NCBI GenBank assembly: GCA_937949615.1
Contig: CALEDQ010000031.1
Location: 124,001-188,000 of the forward strand
From: an uncultured bacterium
GTDB lineage: Bacteria; Muiribacteriota; Ozemobacteria; Ozemobacterales; Ozemobacteraceae
Direction: 5' to 3'
DNA length: 64,000 nt
Under the pieces are notes generated by a model. That model saw nothing but the letters and a program-made list of their open reading frames with translations, was not told the DNA's origin and did no database searches. The position numbers and the translations under genes were made by a program. The stretch's first letter is position 1, and each line of letters starts with the position of its first letter. Positions 45,601 to 54,372 of the stretch are shown here, piece by piece.

Positions 45601-46257
45601 TTAATGAGCGTTTCCTGAAGAGTCGGTTATCGTTATTTCGGTATAATCGAGAGCTGTGGTTGGATCTGCTGCATTGAAAGGCGCGTATGACGCCCGGGTG
45701 TCAAAAAACAGGATCGTATCGTAAGTGTTTTCGAACTGGGCATTGTTATTGCCGTCGAGAAAGGCAAATTCTGAATCTGACATGTCGTTGTCGTTGTTTG
45801 GGTCAAAGTCGAAACGACCATTAGCCGGGGCTTTATCGTAAAAATATGCCGATGGCCCGGAAACGGCAATCGCTGGCGCTGTGATGTTGCCACCGTTGAA
45901 GGGGTCAGTAAATACTGGCATGGAAGGGATATACTTGATATTCTGTCGTCGAGTTGGAACATTGGTGATGATCTGAATCGGGCCTGAAATCAGCTCTGAT
46001 CCATCAGCTGTGCCTGACAAGGGGTTGCTGTGCATCAGAGTCGGGCCTTTGTAGACATCGACCGCAAATGGCCCGCGCAGATTGTCGCCGCGAAACTGAT
46101 TCAGCGAATTTCTGAAGGTGGCGGCATTCTGTTTGAGCACCGAGAGACGGGCGTCGGTAATGTAATCATTGTAATAAGGCACGGCAATGCCAACCAGAAT
46201 GCTGATTATGGCGATAACTATCAGAAGTTCGATGATGGTAAAACCCTTTTTAAACAT
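45601..46257 (-). CDS. Type IV pilin-like / pseudopilin 3
   Basis: 218 residues with a class III signal: short KKG then FTIIELLIVIAIISILVG, cleavage expected after Gly5 by prepilin peptidase, with the conserved Glu at +5. The C-terminal globular part has a Ca-site-like Asp/Asn-rich stretch (DPNNDNDMSDSEF) as in GspG-type pseudopilins. GAGG precedes the ATG. It is the third of three pilin-like genes between ctpA and pilB. Confidence 0.9.
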   Translation of the reverse strand: MFKKGFTIIELLIVIAIISILVGIAVPYYNDYITDARLSVLKQNAATFRNSLNQFRGDNLRGPFAVDVYKGPTLMHSNPLSGTADGSELISGPIQIITNVPTRRQNIKYIPSMPVFTDPFNGGNITAPAIAVSGPSAYFYDKAPANGRFDFDPNNDNDMSDSEFAFLDGNNNAQFENTYDTILFFDTRASYAPFNAADPTTALDYTEITITDSSGNAH

Positions 46258-46266
46258 GCTTAATCC

Positions 46267-46848
46267 TCACCAGTCTGTGTAATTGGTTCCGTCGATAGCC
46301 TGGACGAAACCGCGTCTTCGATTGCCGGTATTGTCGACCGGAGAAACATCGAGAATGCCGACATGATTTGCCGGGTCACCACCGACAACCGCTCCGCCCT
46401 CAAAGATGGCCGGAGTCGTTCCTGAGGCGTAATGCACCTGCCAGGTTGCGGCACCGACAAACGGGTCGATGGGAATGCTGGTCAGATAGGGTTTGGGGTA
46501 GAAACTGGCTCTTACGGTTACCCCATCGGGATCGAGAACATCGTGCTTGCCGCCGGGGAGAAGGTCAGGGCGGGCAAGCGACATCAGTGTGGGCGGGTGC
46601 AGGTTTGAATCTGGAATCAGGTAAAGATTGTTATAGCCATACTGCCTGACGACGGCATTGCGGCAGTCTCGTTTCCAGAGACTGATTGCCTGCCTGATCT
46701 GCGCCAGATTGTTTTCGAGCTCGGTTTCTTTGGCTTTAATGAACATCAGCTCTGCTACCGGCACGGTTGCCGTCGAAATTACTCCGATCAGCGCAACGAC
46801 CAGAAGCATTTCGAAAAGCGAAAAGCCTTTTCGTCTGTTACCATTCAT
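46267..46848 (-). CDS. Type IV pilin-like / pseudopilin 2
   Basis: 193 residues. A class III signal (RRKG then FSLFEMLLVVALIGVIS) carries Glu at +5. The helix is followed by a small globular domain with PYLTSIPIDPFVG, a phrase typical of GspG-like minor pilins. The ATG overlaps the end of pseudopilin 1 by 11 bases. Likely a minor subunit of the pilus or pseudopilus. Confidence 0.9.
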   Translation of the reverse strand: MNGNRRKGFSLFEMLLVVALIGVISTATVPVAELMFIKAKETELENNLAQIRQAISLWKRDCRNAVVRQYGYNNLYLIPDSNLHPPTLMSLARPDLLPGGKHDVLDPDGVTVRASFYPKPYLTSIPIDPFVGAATWQVHYASGTTPAIFEGGAVVGGDPANHVGILDVSPVDNTGNRRRGFVQAIDGTNYTDW

Positions 46849-47533
46849 CGGTGTTGCTCCCGTCGAGTGCGATGCCGGCGCCGCTCGAGTAGATATCCAT
46901 GACGCCGTAGCGGGTAACGCCGTCGTTATTCCAGGTGTGGGAAGAAACCGGGGTCGGAGTCAGAGGGCTTGAATATGCCGGCCGGAAGGTCCAGGTGGCA
47001 TTGGGATACCAGCTTTGAAATGGGTTTGGCGGCAGATTGCGCAGAAAACGTCTGGAAATGTTGACCGTAACACTGCCGGCGACAGATGCGGGGTGGCTGG
47101 TTGGCCCGGTGGCGATTTCGATAGAATAATTCTGCCCGTAGGTAAGATGAAACGGGGTTGGTGGGTAACCCTTTCCTTCTTGAACCAGATGCAGGGTGAA
47201 GGATGAGATTGCCGCCGATGCAACGGCGCCTTCTACCGGATGACTGAGATTGTGCGCGCTTTTTATCATTTCAATCCCCTGAACTCTGATAAAAGTTCTC
47301 ATGCCTTCGTTGAACGAAACCGTAGACAGTTGTGATTTGCCACCGGAAATGGCAGCACGCACATCATTGAGAATCTTTTTCAGCCGGCGTTCTTTTTCGC
47401 GCTGCTGTACGATTTTGTAGACAGGGAACGCGAGAGCAGCCATCAGGGCGATGATAACCGTGACGATGAGAATTTCTATCAGGGTTACGCCCGTATCAGG
47501 GCGACGTCTGGGTGTGACTGCTCCTGCGCTCAT
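46838..47533 (-). CDS. Type IV pilin-like / pseudopilin 1
   Basis: 231 residues. It has a longer leader (about 15 residues, Arg-rich) before TG-VTLIEILIVTVIIALM, with Glu at +5, so the prepilin peptidase site is G15-V16. A long helix (EKERRLKKILNDVRAAIS) leads to a globular domain with a LPPNPFQSWYPNATW segment. AAAGGA precedes the ATG, ten bases after ctpA. First of the three tandem pilin-like genes. Confidence 0.88.
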   Translation of the reverse strand: MSAGAVTPRRRPDTGVTLIEILIVTVIIALMAALAFPVYKIVQQREKERRLKKILNDVRAAISGGKSQLSTVSFNEGMRTFIRVQGIEMIKSAHNLSHPVEGAVASAAISSFTLHLVQEGKGYPPTPFHLTYGQNYSIEIATGPTSHPASVAGSVTVNISRRFLRNLPPNPFQSWYPNATWTFRPAYSSPLTPTPVSSHTWNNDGVTRYGVMDIYSSGAGIALDGSNTDEW

Positions 47534-47542
47534 CTGTTTCCT

Positions 47543-49000
47543 TTACTGCTCTTTCGAATCCATCAGCGGCATAAAGACATTGGTGGATTTGAGGATGTCT
47601 ATTGCACGCTGCAGCTGTGTGTCTAATGGATTGACGACATACTGTTCAAGCTTGCCCTGAGTCAGACTGTCCGGGGGTTCGACAAAACCGCTGAGGTTGT
47701 AAGATTCAGAACCGTTGGCGGTGGTTACGTTAATCGTGCCGGAACTGAGCTCAACCTTGAGAATTGCACTTTCGGTTGCAGTAACAGGCGCTGATGCAAC
47801 TTCGGCTTCGGGTTTTCTGAGATTGTGGGCGTTGCTGAGTTTCTGCAGATATTTCTGGTCGAGTTCAACTGCCTTGCGAATTTCTTCCTGTTTGCTTTCA
47901 TCAAGTTTCGGCAGATCAACTTCGATATCGGGTTTGATGCCCGACTTATGAATGTTAACTCCTGACGGAGTGTAGTAGAGAGCGGTAGTCAGAGCCATGG
48001 CAGAACCGTCATTCAGAGAGATGACGGTCTGAACCGAACCTTTGCCGAAAGACTTCTTGCCGAGCAGCAGACCGCGCTTATTGTCTTTGATGGCACCGGC
48101 AACGATTTCTGAAGCTGAGGCCGAACCTTCGTTGATCAACACGATCAGAGGCAGCATCGGATGGTATTTGAAGAACGAGCTGTAGGTATTTTCTTCGCCA
48201 TCACGACCCTTGATCGAAACGATGTCGCCCTTCGGGATGAATTTGCGGCCGACTTCGACGGCAGAAGTGAGAAGACCGCCCGGATTATTGCGCAGGTCGA
48301 GAATGATCGAACCTGCACCATTTTTTTCGAGATCGATCATGGCCTTTTCAAGATCTTCTGATGAGGTCTGAATGAATTGTGTCAGGCGAATATAGCCGAT
48401 ATTCGGGGCAATAACCCAGTATTTTACGCTGGGCAGCTTGATGATTTCGCGTTCGAGTTCATAATCTTTCGATTCTTTTTCGCCTTCGCGCAGAATCGAG
48501 ATGACAACCTTGCTGCCGACCGGGCCGCGCAGCAGTTTGACCGCATCATGCAGGGCGATGTCAATGACGTCTTTACCGTCGATTTTGATGATCATGTCAC
48601 CGGCGAGAACGCCGGCACGGGCGGCGGGAGTATCGTCTATTGGTGAAATGACGGTAAGCATGCGGTCTTTGATCGAGATGACGATGCCGAGGCCGCCGAA
48701 CTCGCCCTGAGTTTCGACCTGCATTTCTTTGAAGCTCTTTGGTTCCATGAAGCGGGTGTATGGGTCGTCGAGCTTTTTGAGCATGCCTTCGATTGCCCCG
48801 TAGATCAGCTTCTGTTCATCGATATTTTCGTCGACGTAGTCTGATTTGATAAGCTCAAGAACCTTCTTGATAAGGTCAAGAGACTTGAAATAGGTTATAT
48901 TGGTAGAAGAGGCGGTAGCGGTGCTGTGCGAAAGACCGAACAGGAGCCCGAACCCAACGCCCAATATAACAATGCTGCGGAAAAATTTTCTGACCATCAT
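47543..49000 (-). CDS. ctpA: Carboxy-terminal processing protease (S41 family, CtpA/Prc)
   Basis: 485 residues. Signal peptide (about 8-31), then an N-terminal helical part, a PDZ domain (about 98-175; GLGIVISIKDRMLTVISPIDDTPA), and the S41 core. Catalytic Ser is S295 in GSASASE and the general-base Lys is K320 in SFGKGSVQT, 25 residues apart as in known family members. A C-terminal extension of about 110 residues is unassigned. It cleaves periplasmic proteins from their C-termini. AAGGAG precedes the ATG. It is the first gene before the pseudopilins and pil genes, so it may process pilus or wall-enzyme partners. Confidence 0.94.
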   Translation of the reverse strand: MMVRKFFRSIVILGVGFGLLFGLSHSTATASSTNITYFKSLDLIKKVLELIKSDYVDENIDEQKLIYGAIEGMLKKLDDPYTRFMEPKSFKEMQVETQGEFGGLGIVISIKDRMLTVISPIDDTPAARAGVLAGDMIIKIDGKDVIDIALHDAVKLLRGPVGSKVVISILREGEKESKDYELEREIIKLPSVKYWVIAPNIGYIRLTQFIQTSSEDLEKAMIDLEKNGAGSIILDLRNNPGGLLTSAVEVGRKFIPKGDIVSIKGRDGEENTYSSFFKYHPMLPLIVLINEGSASASEIVAGAIKDNKRGLLLGKKSFGKGSVQTVISLNDGSAMALTTALYYTPSGVNIHKSGIKPDIEVDLPKLDESKQEEIRKAVELDQKYLQKLSNAHNLRKPEAEVASAPVTATESAILKVELSSGTINVTTANGSESYNLSGFVEPPDSLTQGKLEQYVVNPLDTQLQRAIDILKSTNVFMPLMDSKEQ

Positions 49001-49040
49001 GAAGCTCCTTCAGACCCGACAAAGTTGTTATCAGTTAATA

Positions 49041-49069
49041 ATATTAACACAATGAAAAACACTTTACAA
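49041..49069 (-). promoter_or_regulatory. Promoter for the ctpA-pseudopilin-pil operon
   Basis: On the minus strand TTGTAA (49064-49069), 17 bases, TAATAT (49041-49046). The rest of the gap 49001-49232 is AT-rich and shows no gene or clear terminator. Confidence 0.5.
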
Positions 49070-49232
49070 AAAACACAAAATAATTGCCACGCAAATGCAT
49101 TTTTATCGTGCATTCAGAGTGGACGCCCGATTACACCTTGTTGAAGGGTGCGGGTATAAAGCATAGGCCTGGCACAATTTCACAAAAAATCAATTTTTTT
49201 GTCCGTTAAAGTGCTGAACGGCGTGCCTGAGT

Positions 49233-50453
49233 TCAGGAATCGGCGGGAAGGTAGGGAAGGGGCAGCTGTTTTTTGCCGCCGAAACGGATTTCGAAGTGCA
49301 GAGCCTGATTGCGACCACCGGCAATCTGTCCGATAGTTTCACCCTTTTCAACGATCTGATTGAGCCCGACCCAGATGTTGTCGAGTCTGGCATAGACTGT
49401 TGAAAAGCCACGCTGATGGCCGATGATGATGACATCGCCCAGGCCGCTGATGGTGCCTTTGTAAAGAACCTTGCCCTTGGCAGCCGCCATTATTTCTGTG
49501 CCGGCGTTAACCTTTATCTGCAGGGCGGCGGAGCTTTCGTCGCCACTTTGCTGAGAACCCAGGCGGGCGCTTTTTTCGACCGGCCAGATGAATTTCATGA
49601 TCTTTGCGGCTTCGGGGGCGTTGCTTGAAAGTGCTCCCTCTTTTATGATGCGGGCTGGTGCCGGCCGGTCAACTGCCGGCTGTTGCAATTCTTCTTCGAA
49701 TTCAGGGGTGCGCAGCGAACGTTCGGCTCGCGAAATTTCGTCTTCGAGGCGCTCTCTGGCACCGGCCAGTTCTTTTTCGCGGGCCAGAAACAACTTTTTT
49801 TCGAGAAGAATGGTCGAAAGCATGGCGTTTAGAGCAGAATTTTCGCGGTTGAGTTTTTTCTGTTTATCATCCAGTTCCAGTTTTCCTGCTTCGAGATGCG
49901 TGTGCTTTTTCTGGAGCTCGGCTGCCAGAGCTCGCTGCTGCCGGTCGCGTTTCTTGAGATCTTCGATAAGCTCGCTGTCGCTTTGCAGAAGGTATTTCAC
50001 CATGTGATAGCGATTGAGGAAAGAGTTCAGATCGCGGGCCGAAAAAACCGAGCTCAGAAGGGTTCCCTGTTTTATTTTATGCAGCTGCACCAGTCTGGCG
50101 CGAAAACGGGCCAGCAAGGCTTTCAGCTGTTCGTGCCCGACCTTTGACTCTTCTTCAAGCCTGGCTATCTGAGCGGTGGTTTCTGTCTGGCTCATGGTCA
50201 GCTGCTCGATCTGTGATTTCAGCTGTGCGACCTCACTTTGTTTTTCTTTAATGCGCGCTTCGAGTGACCGTGTCTTTTTCTGGCTGTCACTTACTTTAAG
50301 TTTGAGGTAGTCAAGCTGCAGGTTTATCGCTGCGATTTCATTCTGCAGTTCTTCGGTATCCGCTGTTCGCACCGACGCCCCTGGCAAAGCAGCTGGCAGT
50401 GCCAGCAGCAGAAGAAAAAGGCAGAGGGTTTCCCTGAGATGGCGAAAGGGCAT
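49233..50453 (-). CDS. envC: Murein hydrolase activator EnvC (degenerate M23/LytM domain)
   Basis: 406 residues from the ATG at 50453, just after the ftsX stop. The longer frame to 50534 is inside ftsX. Signal peptide (about 5-26), long coiled coil (about 32-270, as in EnvC) and a C-terminal LytM domain (about 300-400). The zinc-binding H-x3-D position reads ALQIKV, so a metal ligand is missing, although GHQRGFSTVYARL and ALHFEIRFGG remain. It is thus an activator, not an enzyme. The FtsEX neighbours fit the known FtsEX-EnvC-amidase control of septal wall splitting. Confidence 0.9.
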   Translation of the reverse strand: MPFRHLRETLCLFLLLLALPAALPGASVRTADTEELQNEIAAINLQLDYLKLKVSDSQKKTRSLEARIKEKQSEVAQLKSQIEQLTMSQTETTAQIARLEEESKVGHEQLKALLARFRARLVQLHKIKQGTLLSSVFSARDLNSFLNRYHMVKYLLQSDSELIEDLKKRDRQQRALAAELQKKHTHLEAGKLELDDKQKKLNRENSALNAMLSTILLEKKLFLAREKELAGARERLEDEISRAERSLRTPEFEEELQQPAVDRPAPARIIKEGALSSNAPEAAKIMKFIWPVEKSARLGSQQSGDESSAALQIKVNAGTEIMAAAKGKVLYKGTISGLGDVIIIGHQRGFSTVYARLDNIWVGLNQIVEKGETIGQIAGGRNQALHFEIRFGGKKQLPLPYLPADS

Positions 50454-50454
50454 T

Positions 50455-51369
50455 TCAGACCCCTTCTGGCGTGGACTTGCTGAATCTGCTGATGTCGCGC
50501 AACGACAGCAGGCTGCCCGATATGCCCAGCACAAGCCCCATCATGAAGAGCTTGGCGGCGAGTTTGAACATCTGCTCGAAGCCGATGCTGGCGGTGAAGA
50601 ACGGAATCAGTTCGGCGAGCTTGCCGAGAGCAAAACGATAGGTGGCAAACAGAACGATGATTGCCAGAAACGAACCAACCATGCCCTGAATGAAACCTTC
50701 GACAATGAACGGGCCTCTGACAAACCAGTTGGTGGCGCCAACCAGTTTCATGATGATGATCTCTTCGCGGCGCATGTAGAGAGTCAGGCGCACGGTGTTA
50801 TAGACGATGAACAGAGAGGCAAGACCGAGCATGATTACGATGACCAGGCTGGTCACCCAGAGAAGGTGTGACAGGCCCTGAAACTGCTGAAACAGTTCTT
50901 CGCCATAGCTGAAGTTATCGATCAACGGCTCTGCTTTCAACTTTTCGAGGAGTGGCGGCAGATGTGTGCCGGCCTTGACCTTCATGCGCAGGGTGGTTGG
51001 CAGCGGGTTTTCTTCGGGAGTTATGCCGATCTGCATCAACTGCTGATCGTCAGGGTTGCTGAACAGTTCTTTGGCCGCCTGTTCCGGGGTGACGACCATG
51101 ATGTTTTCTATCTCATCGAGGCTGGTCAGGCGAAGACTGAGCGTTTTGGCGTCGGAAATAGAAACTTCCGGCTTGAGATAGGCGGTAACCAGGGCTTCGG
51201 CCTGCATCTGATAAAGAAAAGATTCCATGTTCATGGTGGCGAGCAGAAAAGCGCCCATCATGATCAGCGCAATACCTATGGTCGATATGGTTATGAACGA
51301 CATCATGCCCGACCGGCGCAGATTGGTCGCGGCTTCGCTCATAAAAAAGTTCAGGTTGGCTAAAGACAT
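50455..51369 (-). CDS. ftsX: Cell division protein FtsX
   Basis: 304 residues, four membrane helices: one near 22-44 and three at about 165-195, 220-245 and 265-290, with a periplasmic loop between the first two (about 50-160) that should contact EnvC. The RREEIIIMKLVGATNWFVRGPF coupling segment is the MacB/FtsX family mark. It does not transport but transmits FtsE ATP hydrolysis to EnvC. It starts 21 bases after ftsE. Confidence 0.93.
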   Translation of the reverse strand: MSLANLNFFMSEAATNLRRSGMMSFITISTIGIALIMMGAFLLATMNMESFLYQMQAEALVTAYLKPEVSISDAKTLSLRLTSLDEIENIMVVTPEQAAKELFSNPDDQQLMQIGITPEENPLPTTLRMKVKAGTHLPPLLEKLKAEPLIDNFSYGEELFQQFQGLSHLLWVTSLVIVIMLGLASLFIVYNTVRLTLYMRREEIIIMKLVGATNWFVRGPFIVEGFIQGMVGSFLAIIVLFATYRFALGKLAELIPFFTASIGFEQMFKLAAKLFMMGLVLGISGSLLSLRDISRFSKSTPEGV

Positions 51370-51390
51370 CAGACAAGGCTCCGGATTCGG

Positions 51391-52074
51391 TTATTCATAG
51401 GCGTAGGTTCCGCACGCTTCGTCTTTGACGATCTGGCCGTCGACCAGGGCGAGAACCCTCTTGCGCAGCTTGTTCACGAGATTGTGGTTGTGAGTGGCCA
51501 TCACCACGGTCGTACCGCGCGCATTGATTTCGAGAAAAAGCTGCATGATTTCCTGTGAGATCATCGGGTCGAGGTTACCGGTTGGTTCGTCGGTAATGAG
51601 TATCAGCGGGTTGTTGACAATCGCTCTGGCGATGCAGACGCGTTGCTGTTCGCCGCCCGACAGTTCAGTGGGAAACATGCGGCGTTTGTGTGAGAGACCG
51701 ACCTGTTCCAGTGCTTCCTGGACCCGGGTGTTGATCACCGACGCCGAGGCGCCGACTACCCGTAGGCCAAAGGCGACGTTTTCGGCCACAGTGCGGCGCT
51801 TCAGAAGTTGAAAGTCCTGAAGCACGATGCCGAGATTGCGGCGCAGGTAGGGCACCCGGCTTTCGGGCATCGTGGTGATATCTTTGCCGTCGATGAGAAT
51901 TTTGCCTTCGGTCGGCACATCTTCGCGAAAAAGCATGCGCAGAAAAGTACTCTTGCCTGCGCCTGAAGGCCCGACAAGAAAAACAAAATCACCCGGATTT
52001 ATGGTCAGGCTGATGTTGTTCAATGCCCTGACCCCGTTCGGAAAAATCCTGGTAACGCCCTGTAATTCGATCAT
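51391..52074 (-). CDS. ftsE: Cell division ATP-binding protein FtsE
   Basis: 227 residues, the usual length. Walker A GPSGAGKST (about 37-45), Q-loop in IVLQDFQLLKRRTVAENVAF, signature LSGGEQQR (about 140-147), Walker B ILITDEPTGNLDP and switch His in ATHNHNLV. It is the ATPase of the FtsEX complex. It heads the ftsE-ftsX-envC operon behind a strong promoter. Confidence 0.95.
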   Translation of the reverse strand: MIELQGVTRIFPNGVRALNNISLTINPGDFVFLVGPSGAGKSTFLRMLFREDVPTEGKILIDGKDITTMPESRVPYLRRNLGIVLQDFQLLKRRTVAENVAFGLRVVGASASVINTRVQEALEQVGLSHKRRMFPTELSGGEQQRVCIARAIVNNPLILITDEPTGNLDPMISQEIMQLFLEINARGTTVVMATHNHNLVNKLRKRVLALVDGQIVKDEACGTYAYE

Positions 52075-52118
52075 TTGCTGCCCACACGGTAATTTTTTCT
52101 TGAAAACGACAGAAACGA

Positions 52119-52147
52119 ATTATAACAGGTGTGCACCACAATGGCAA
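52119..52147 (-). promoter_or_regulatory. Promoter for ftsE-ftsX-envC
   Basis: On the minus strand TTGCCA (52142-52147), 17 bases, TATAAT (52119-52124). The leader to the ftsE ATG is about 38 bases. No equally good plus-strand promoter for pilT was found in the remaining gap up to 52252. Confidence 0.65.
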
Positions 52148-52252
52148 AAGTCATTTTTTCGGGAAAAAAATGTGGTTTTCTGTTAGAATCCAAAACTGAT
52201 TATTTATATTAACAGTATGCATGGTAATCAATGAACAGGGGCTGGAGGAATC

Positions 52253-53329
52253 ATGATTTTTGAGCTGATGAAACTCTGTGTCGAAAAAGGTGCGTCTGAC
52301 CTGCACTTTAAGGTCGGCTATCCTCCCATTTTGCGAATAGACGGCGCAATGCGGCTTATCAAAGATATGCCGGTCATTTCAGTGTCTGATTACGAGGCGA
52401 TGCTCGAGTCGATTCTCGATGATCTTCAACTGGTCAATTTTATCAAACATCGCAAACTCGATCTTGGCTTCAGTTTTCAGAATGCACGCTTCCGCGTCAA
52501 TCTTTTCAACGATCTGCATGGTGGTAACGCGGTATTCAGGGTAATTCCGTTCAAGCACCTGTCGTTCAATGACATCGAACTGCCGCAATCAGGTCGAAAA
52601 CTGGCCGACCGGCAACGCGGCATCGTTCTGGTGACCGGTGCCACCGGCGCCGGTAAGTCGACGACCCTGTCGACCTTCATCACCCACATCAACAGCACCT
52701 ACAATAAAACGATCATCACCGTCGAAGACCCGATCGAATATCTGTTCGAAGATGATATGAGTCTGATCAGCCAGCGCCAGGTCGGTGTCGACTGTCTCAG
52801 CTTTGAAGAGGGTATCAGGGGCGCCCTTAAAATGGACTGCGACGTGCTGATGGTCGGCGAACTGCGCAACGCCGATGCCGTTGAAATGTCACTTCTGGCA
52901 GCCGAATCGGGGAAACTGGTTTTCGCCACTCTGCACAGCAACACGGCTATTCAGGCCATTGATCGTTTTGTAAACCTTTTCCCGCAGAATCTGCATTCAC
53001 AGGTTCTTGGCCGCCTTGCCTCGCATCTGCAGGGAGTCGTTACTCAGACACTGGTTCCGAGGCGTCTTGGCCGTGGCCGTCTGGCAGCCTTCGAAATTTT
53101 GATCAATACCCCGGCAGTTCGCGGTCTGATCAACGAAAACCGCGTTCATTTGATTCATTCATATCTTGAATCAGGCTCTGGCTCTGGTATGGTATCACTC
53201 GATAACTCTCTCGTTGAGCTTGTTGTCAGCGGCAAGGTCGATAAGAATGAAGCGCTGATGCGGGCAAACAATAAGGCTTTCGTCAAACGCAAGATTGAAG
53301 AACCAGAAGGCGCGGGAGGTGCAGCATGA
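52253..53329 (+). CDS. pilT: Twitching motility ATPase PilT
   Basis: 358 residues. N-terminal PAS-like part (GASDLHFKVGYPP), Walker A GATGAGKST (129-137), Asp box ITVEDPIEY (155-163), Walker B-type DVLMVGELRN and His box TLHSN with H218. The C-terminal AVRGLINENR corresponds to the conserved AIRNLIRE helix. It powers pilus retraction as a cytoplasmic hexamer. GGAGGAATC precedes the ATG. It overlaps the next paralogue by four bases. Confidence 0.93.
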   Translation: MIFELMKLCVEKGASDLHFKVGYPPILRIDGAMRLIKDMPVISVSDYEAMLESILDDLQLVNFIKHRKLDLGFSFQNARFRVNLFNDLHGGNAVFRVIPFKHLSFNDIELPQSGRKLADRQRGIVLVTGATGAGKSTTLSTFITHINSTYNKTIITVEDPIEYLFEDDMSLISQRQVGVDCLSFEEGIRGALKMDCDVLMVGELRNADAVEMSLLAAESGKLVFATLHSNTAIQAIDRFVNLFPQNLHSQVLGRLASHLQGVVTQTLVPRRLGRGRLAAFEILINTPAVRGLINENRVHLIHSYLESGSGSGMVSLDNSLVELVVSGKVDKNEALMRANNKAFVKRKIEEPEGAGGAA

Positions 53330-54372
53330 GACCGGAAGTATTCGAATATTTTGAGCGGGCTATCGAGCTCGGTGCCAGCGATCTGATTCTCAAACCGGGT
53401 GCTCCACCGGCATTCAGGGTTAACCGCCATCTGATCATCTCTGAAGATGAAGCTCTGGCGCCACAGCAGATGTATGACCTGTTTCTGCCAATCGTCGATG
53501 CCGCTCAACAGGAAGACCTGCGCTCGAAATTCTTCGTGAATTCGATATTTCAGTATAAATTCAATCGCGCCCGCATCAGATATTATATTTTTCAGCAGCG
53601 CGAAGGTCTCGCCGGCTCATTTCGCTTCATTCCTTCGAAAGTTCCGACTATCGAAGAACTGCGACTGCCCGAAGCACTGATCGGTATCGCTGCGCGGCCG
53701 CGCGGCCTGTTCCTGGTGACCGGTCCGGCCTGTTCAGGTAAAACCATGACGGTCGCGGCAATGGCCGATGCGATCAACAAGCGCTTTGCCCGTCACATCA
53801 TTACCATGGAAAGCCCGGTAGAAGTTATCTACACCCCGAATCAGGCCGTTTTTACCCAGGTCGAAATCGGCAAGGTCATCAATACCTATTCAGAGGCGCT
53901 TGTCAACTCACTGCGTGAAGACCCTGATGTTATGGTGATTGGCGAACTTAAAGACCGCTCTATTGTTGAACAGGCTCTGATGGCTGCCGAAACAGGTCAC
54001 CTCGTCATTTCTTCTCTGCCAACCATGGGTGCGGCCCAGACGATCGAACATATCGTCAGCATGTATCCGCCAGGTAAGCAGGATGAGGCCCGTTCACAGC
54101 TGAGCCTGAGTCTGATCGGTATTTTTTCACAGATGCTGATTCCCTGCGTCGACCCTTTCCAGTCACCGAGAGTGGCCTACGAGCTCATGCTCGCGACCTC
54201 AGGCATTCGCAACCTGATTCGCGACAAAAAATACAATCAGCTGAACACGGCGATGATCATGGCTCGCCGTGAAGGCTGCGTAACTTTCAAAGACAGCCTT
54301 GAAAGGTTGATGCGTGATGACAGCATCGATCAGAGTGTCGTTAAAAGCCTGCTGCAGGAGTTGGAAGAATGA
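53326..54372 (+). CDS. Degenerate PilT/PilU-like ATPase
   Basis: 348 residues, same layout as PilT (GASDLILKPGAPPAFRVN start). Walker A is intact (GPACSGKT, 133-140), but the Asp box reads MESPVE (161-166; Asp to Ser), Walker B region reads MVIGELKD, and the His box reads SLPTMG (230-235) with the histidine lost. The AIRNLIRE-type helix is kept (GIRNLIRDKK). PilU-type paralogues support PilT in retraction. Loss of the His box suggests weak or no hydrolysis and a structural or regulatory role. It is coupled to pilT and to the HEAT-TPR gene by four-base overlaps. Confidence 0.88.
   Translation: MRPEVFEYFERAIELGASDLILKPGAPPAFRVNRHLIISEDEALAPQQMYDLFLPIVDAAQQEDLRSKFFVNSIFQYKFNRARIRYYIFQQREGLAGSFRFIPSKVPTIEELRLPEALIGIAARPRGLFLVTGPACSGKTMTVAAMADAINKRFARHIITMESPVEVIYTPNQAVFTQVEIGKVINTYSEALVNSLREDPDVMVIGELKDRSIVEQALMAAETGHLVISSLPTMGAAQTIEHIVSMYPPGKQDEARSQLSLSLIGIFSQMLIPCVDPFQSPRVAYELMLATSGIRNLIRDKKYNQLNTAMIMARREGCVTFKDSLERLMRDDSIDQSVVKSLLQELEE

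Noticed and set aside
52100..52126. Plus-strand TTGAAA and TATAAC as a promoter for pilT
   Set aside because: The spacing is only 15 bases and the same TATAAT-like box is better explained as the minus-strand ftsE promoter with 17-base spacing.
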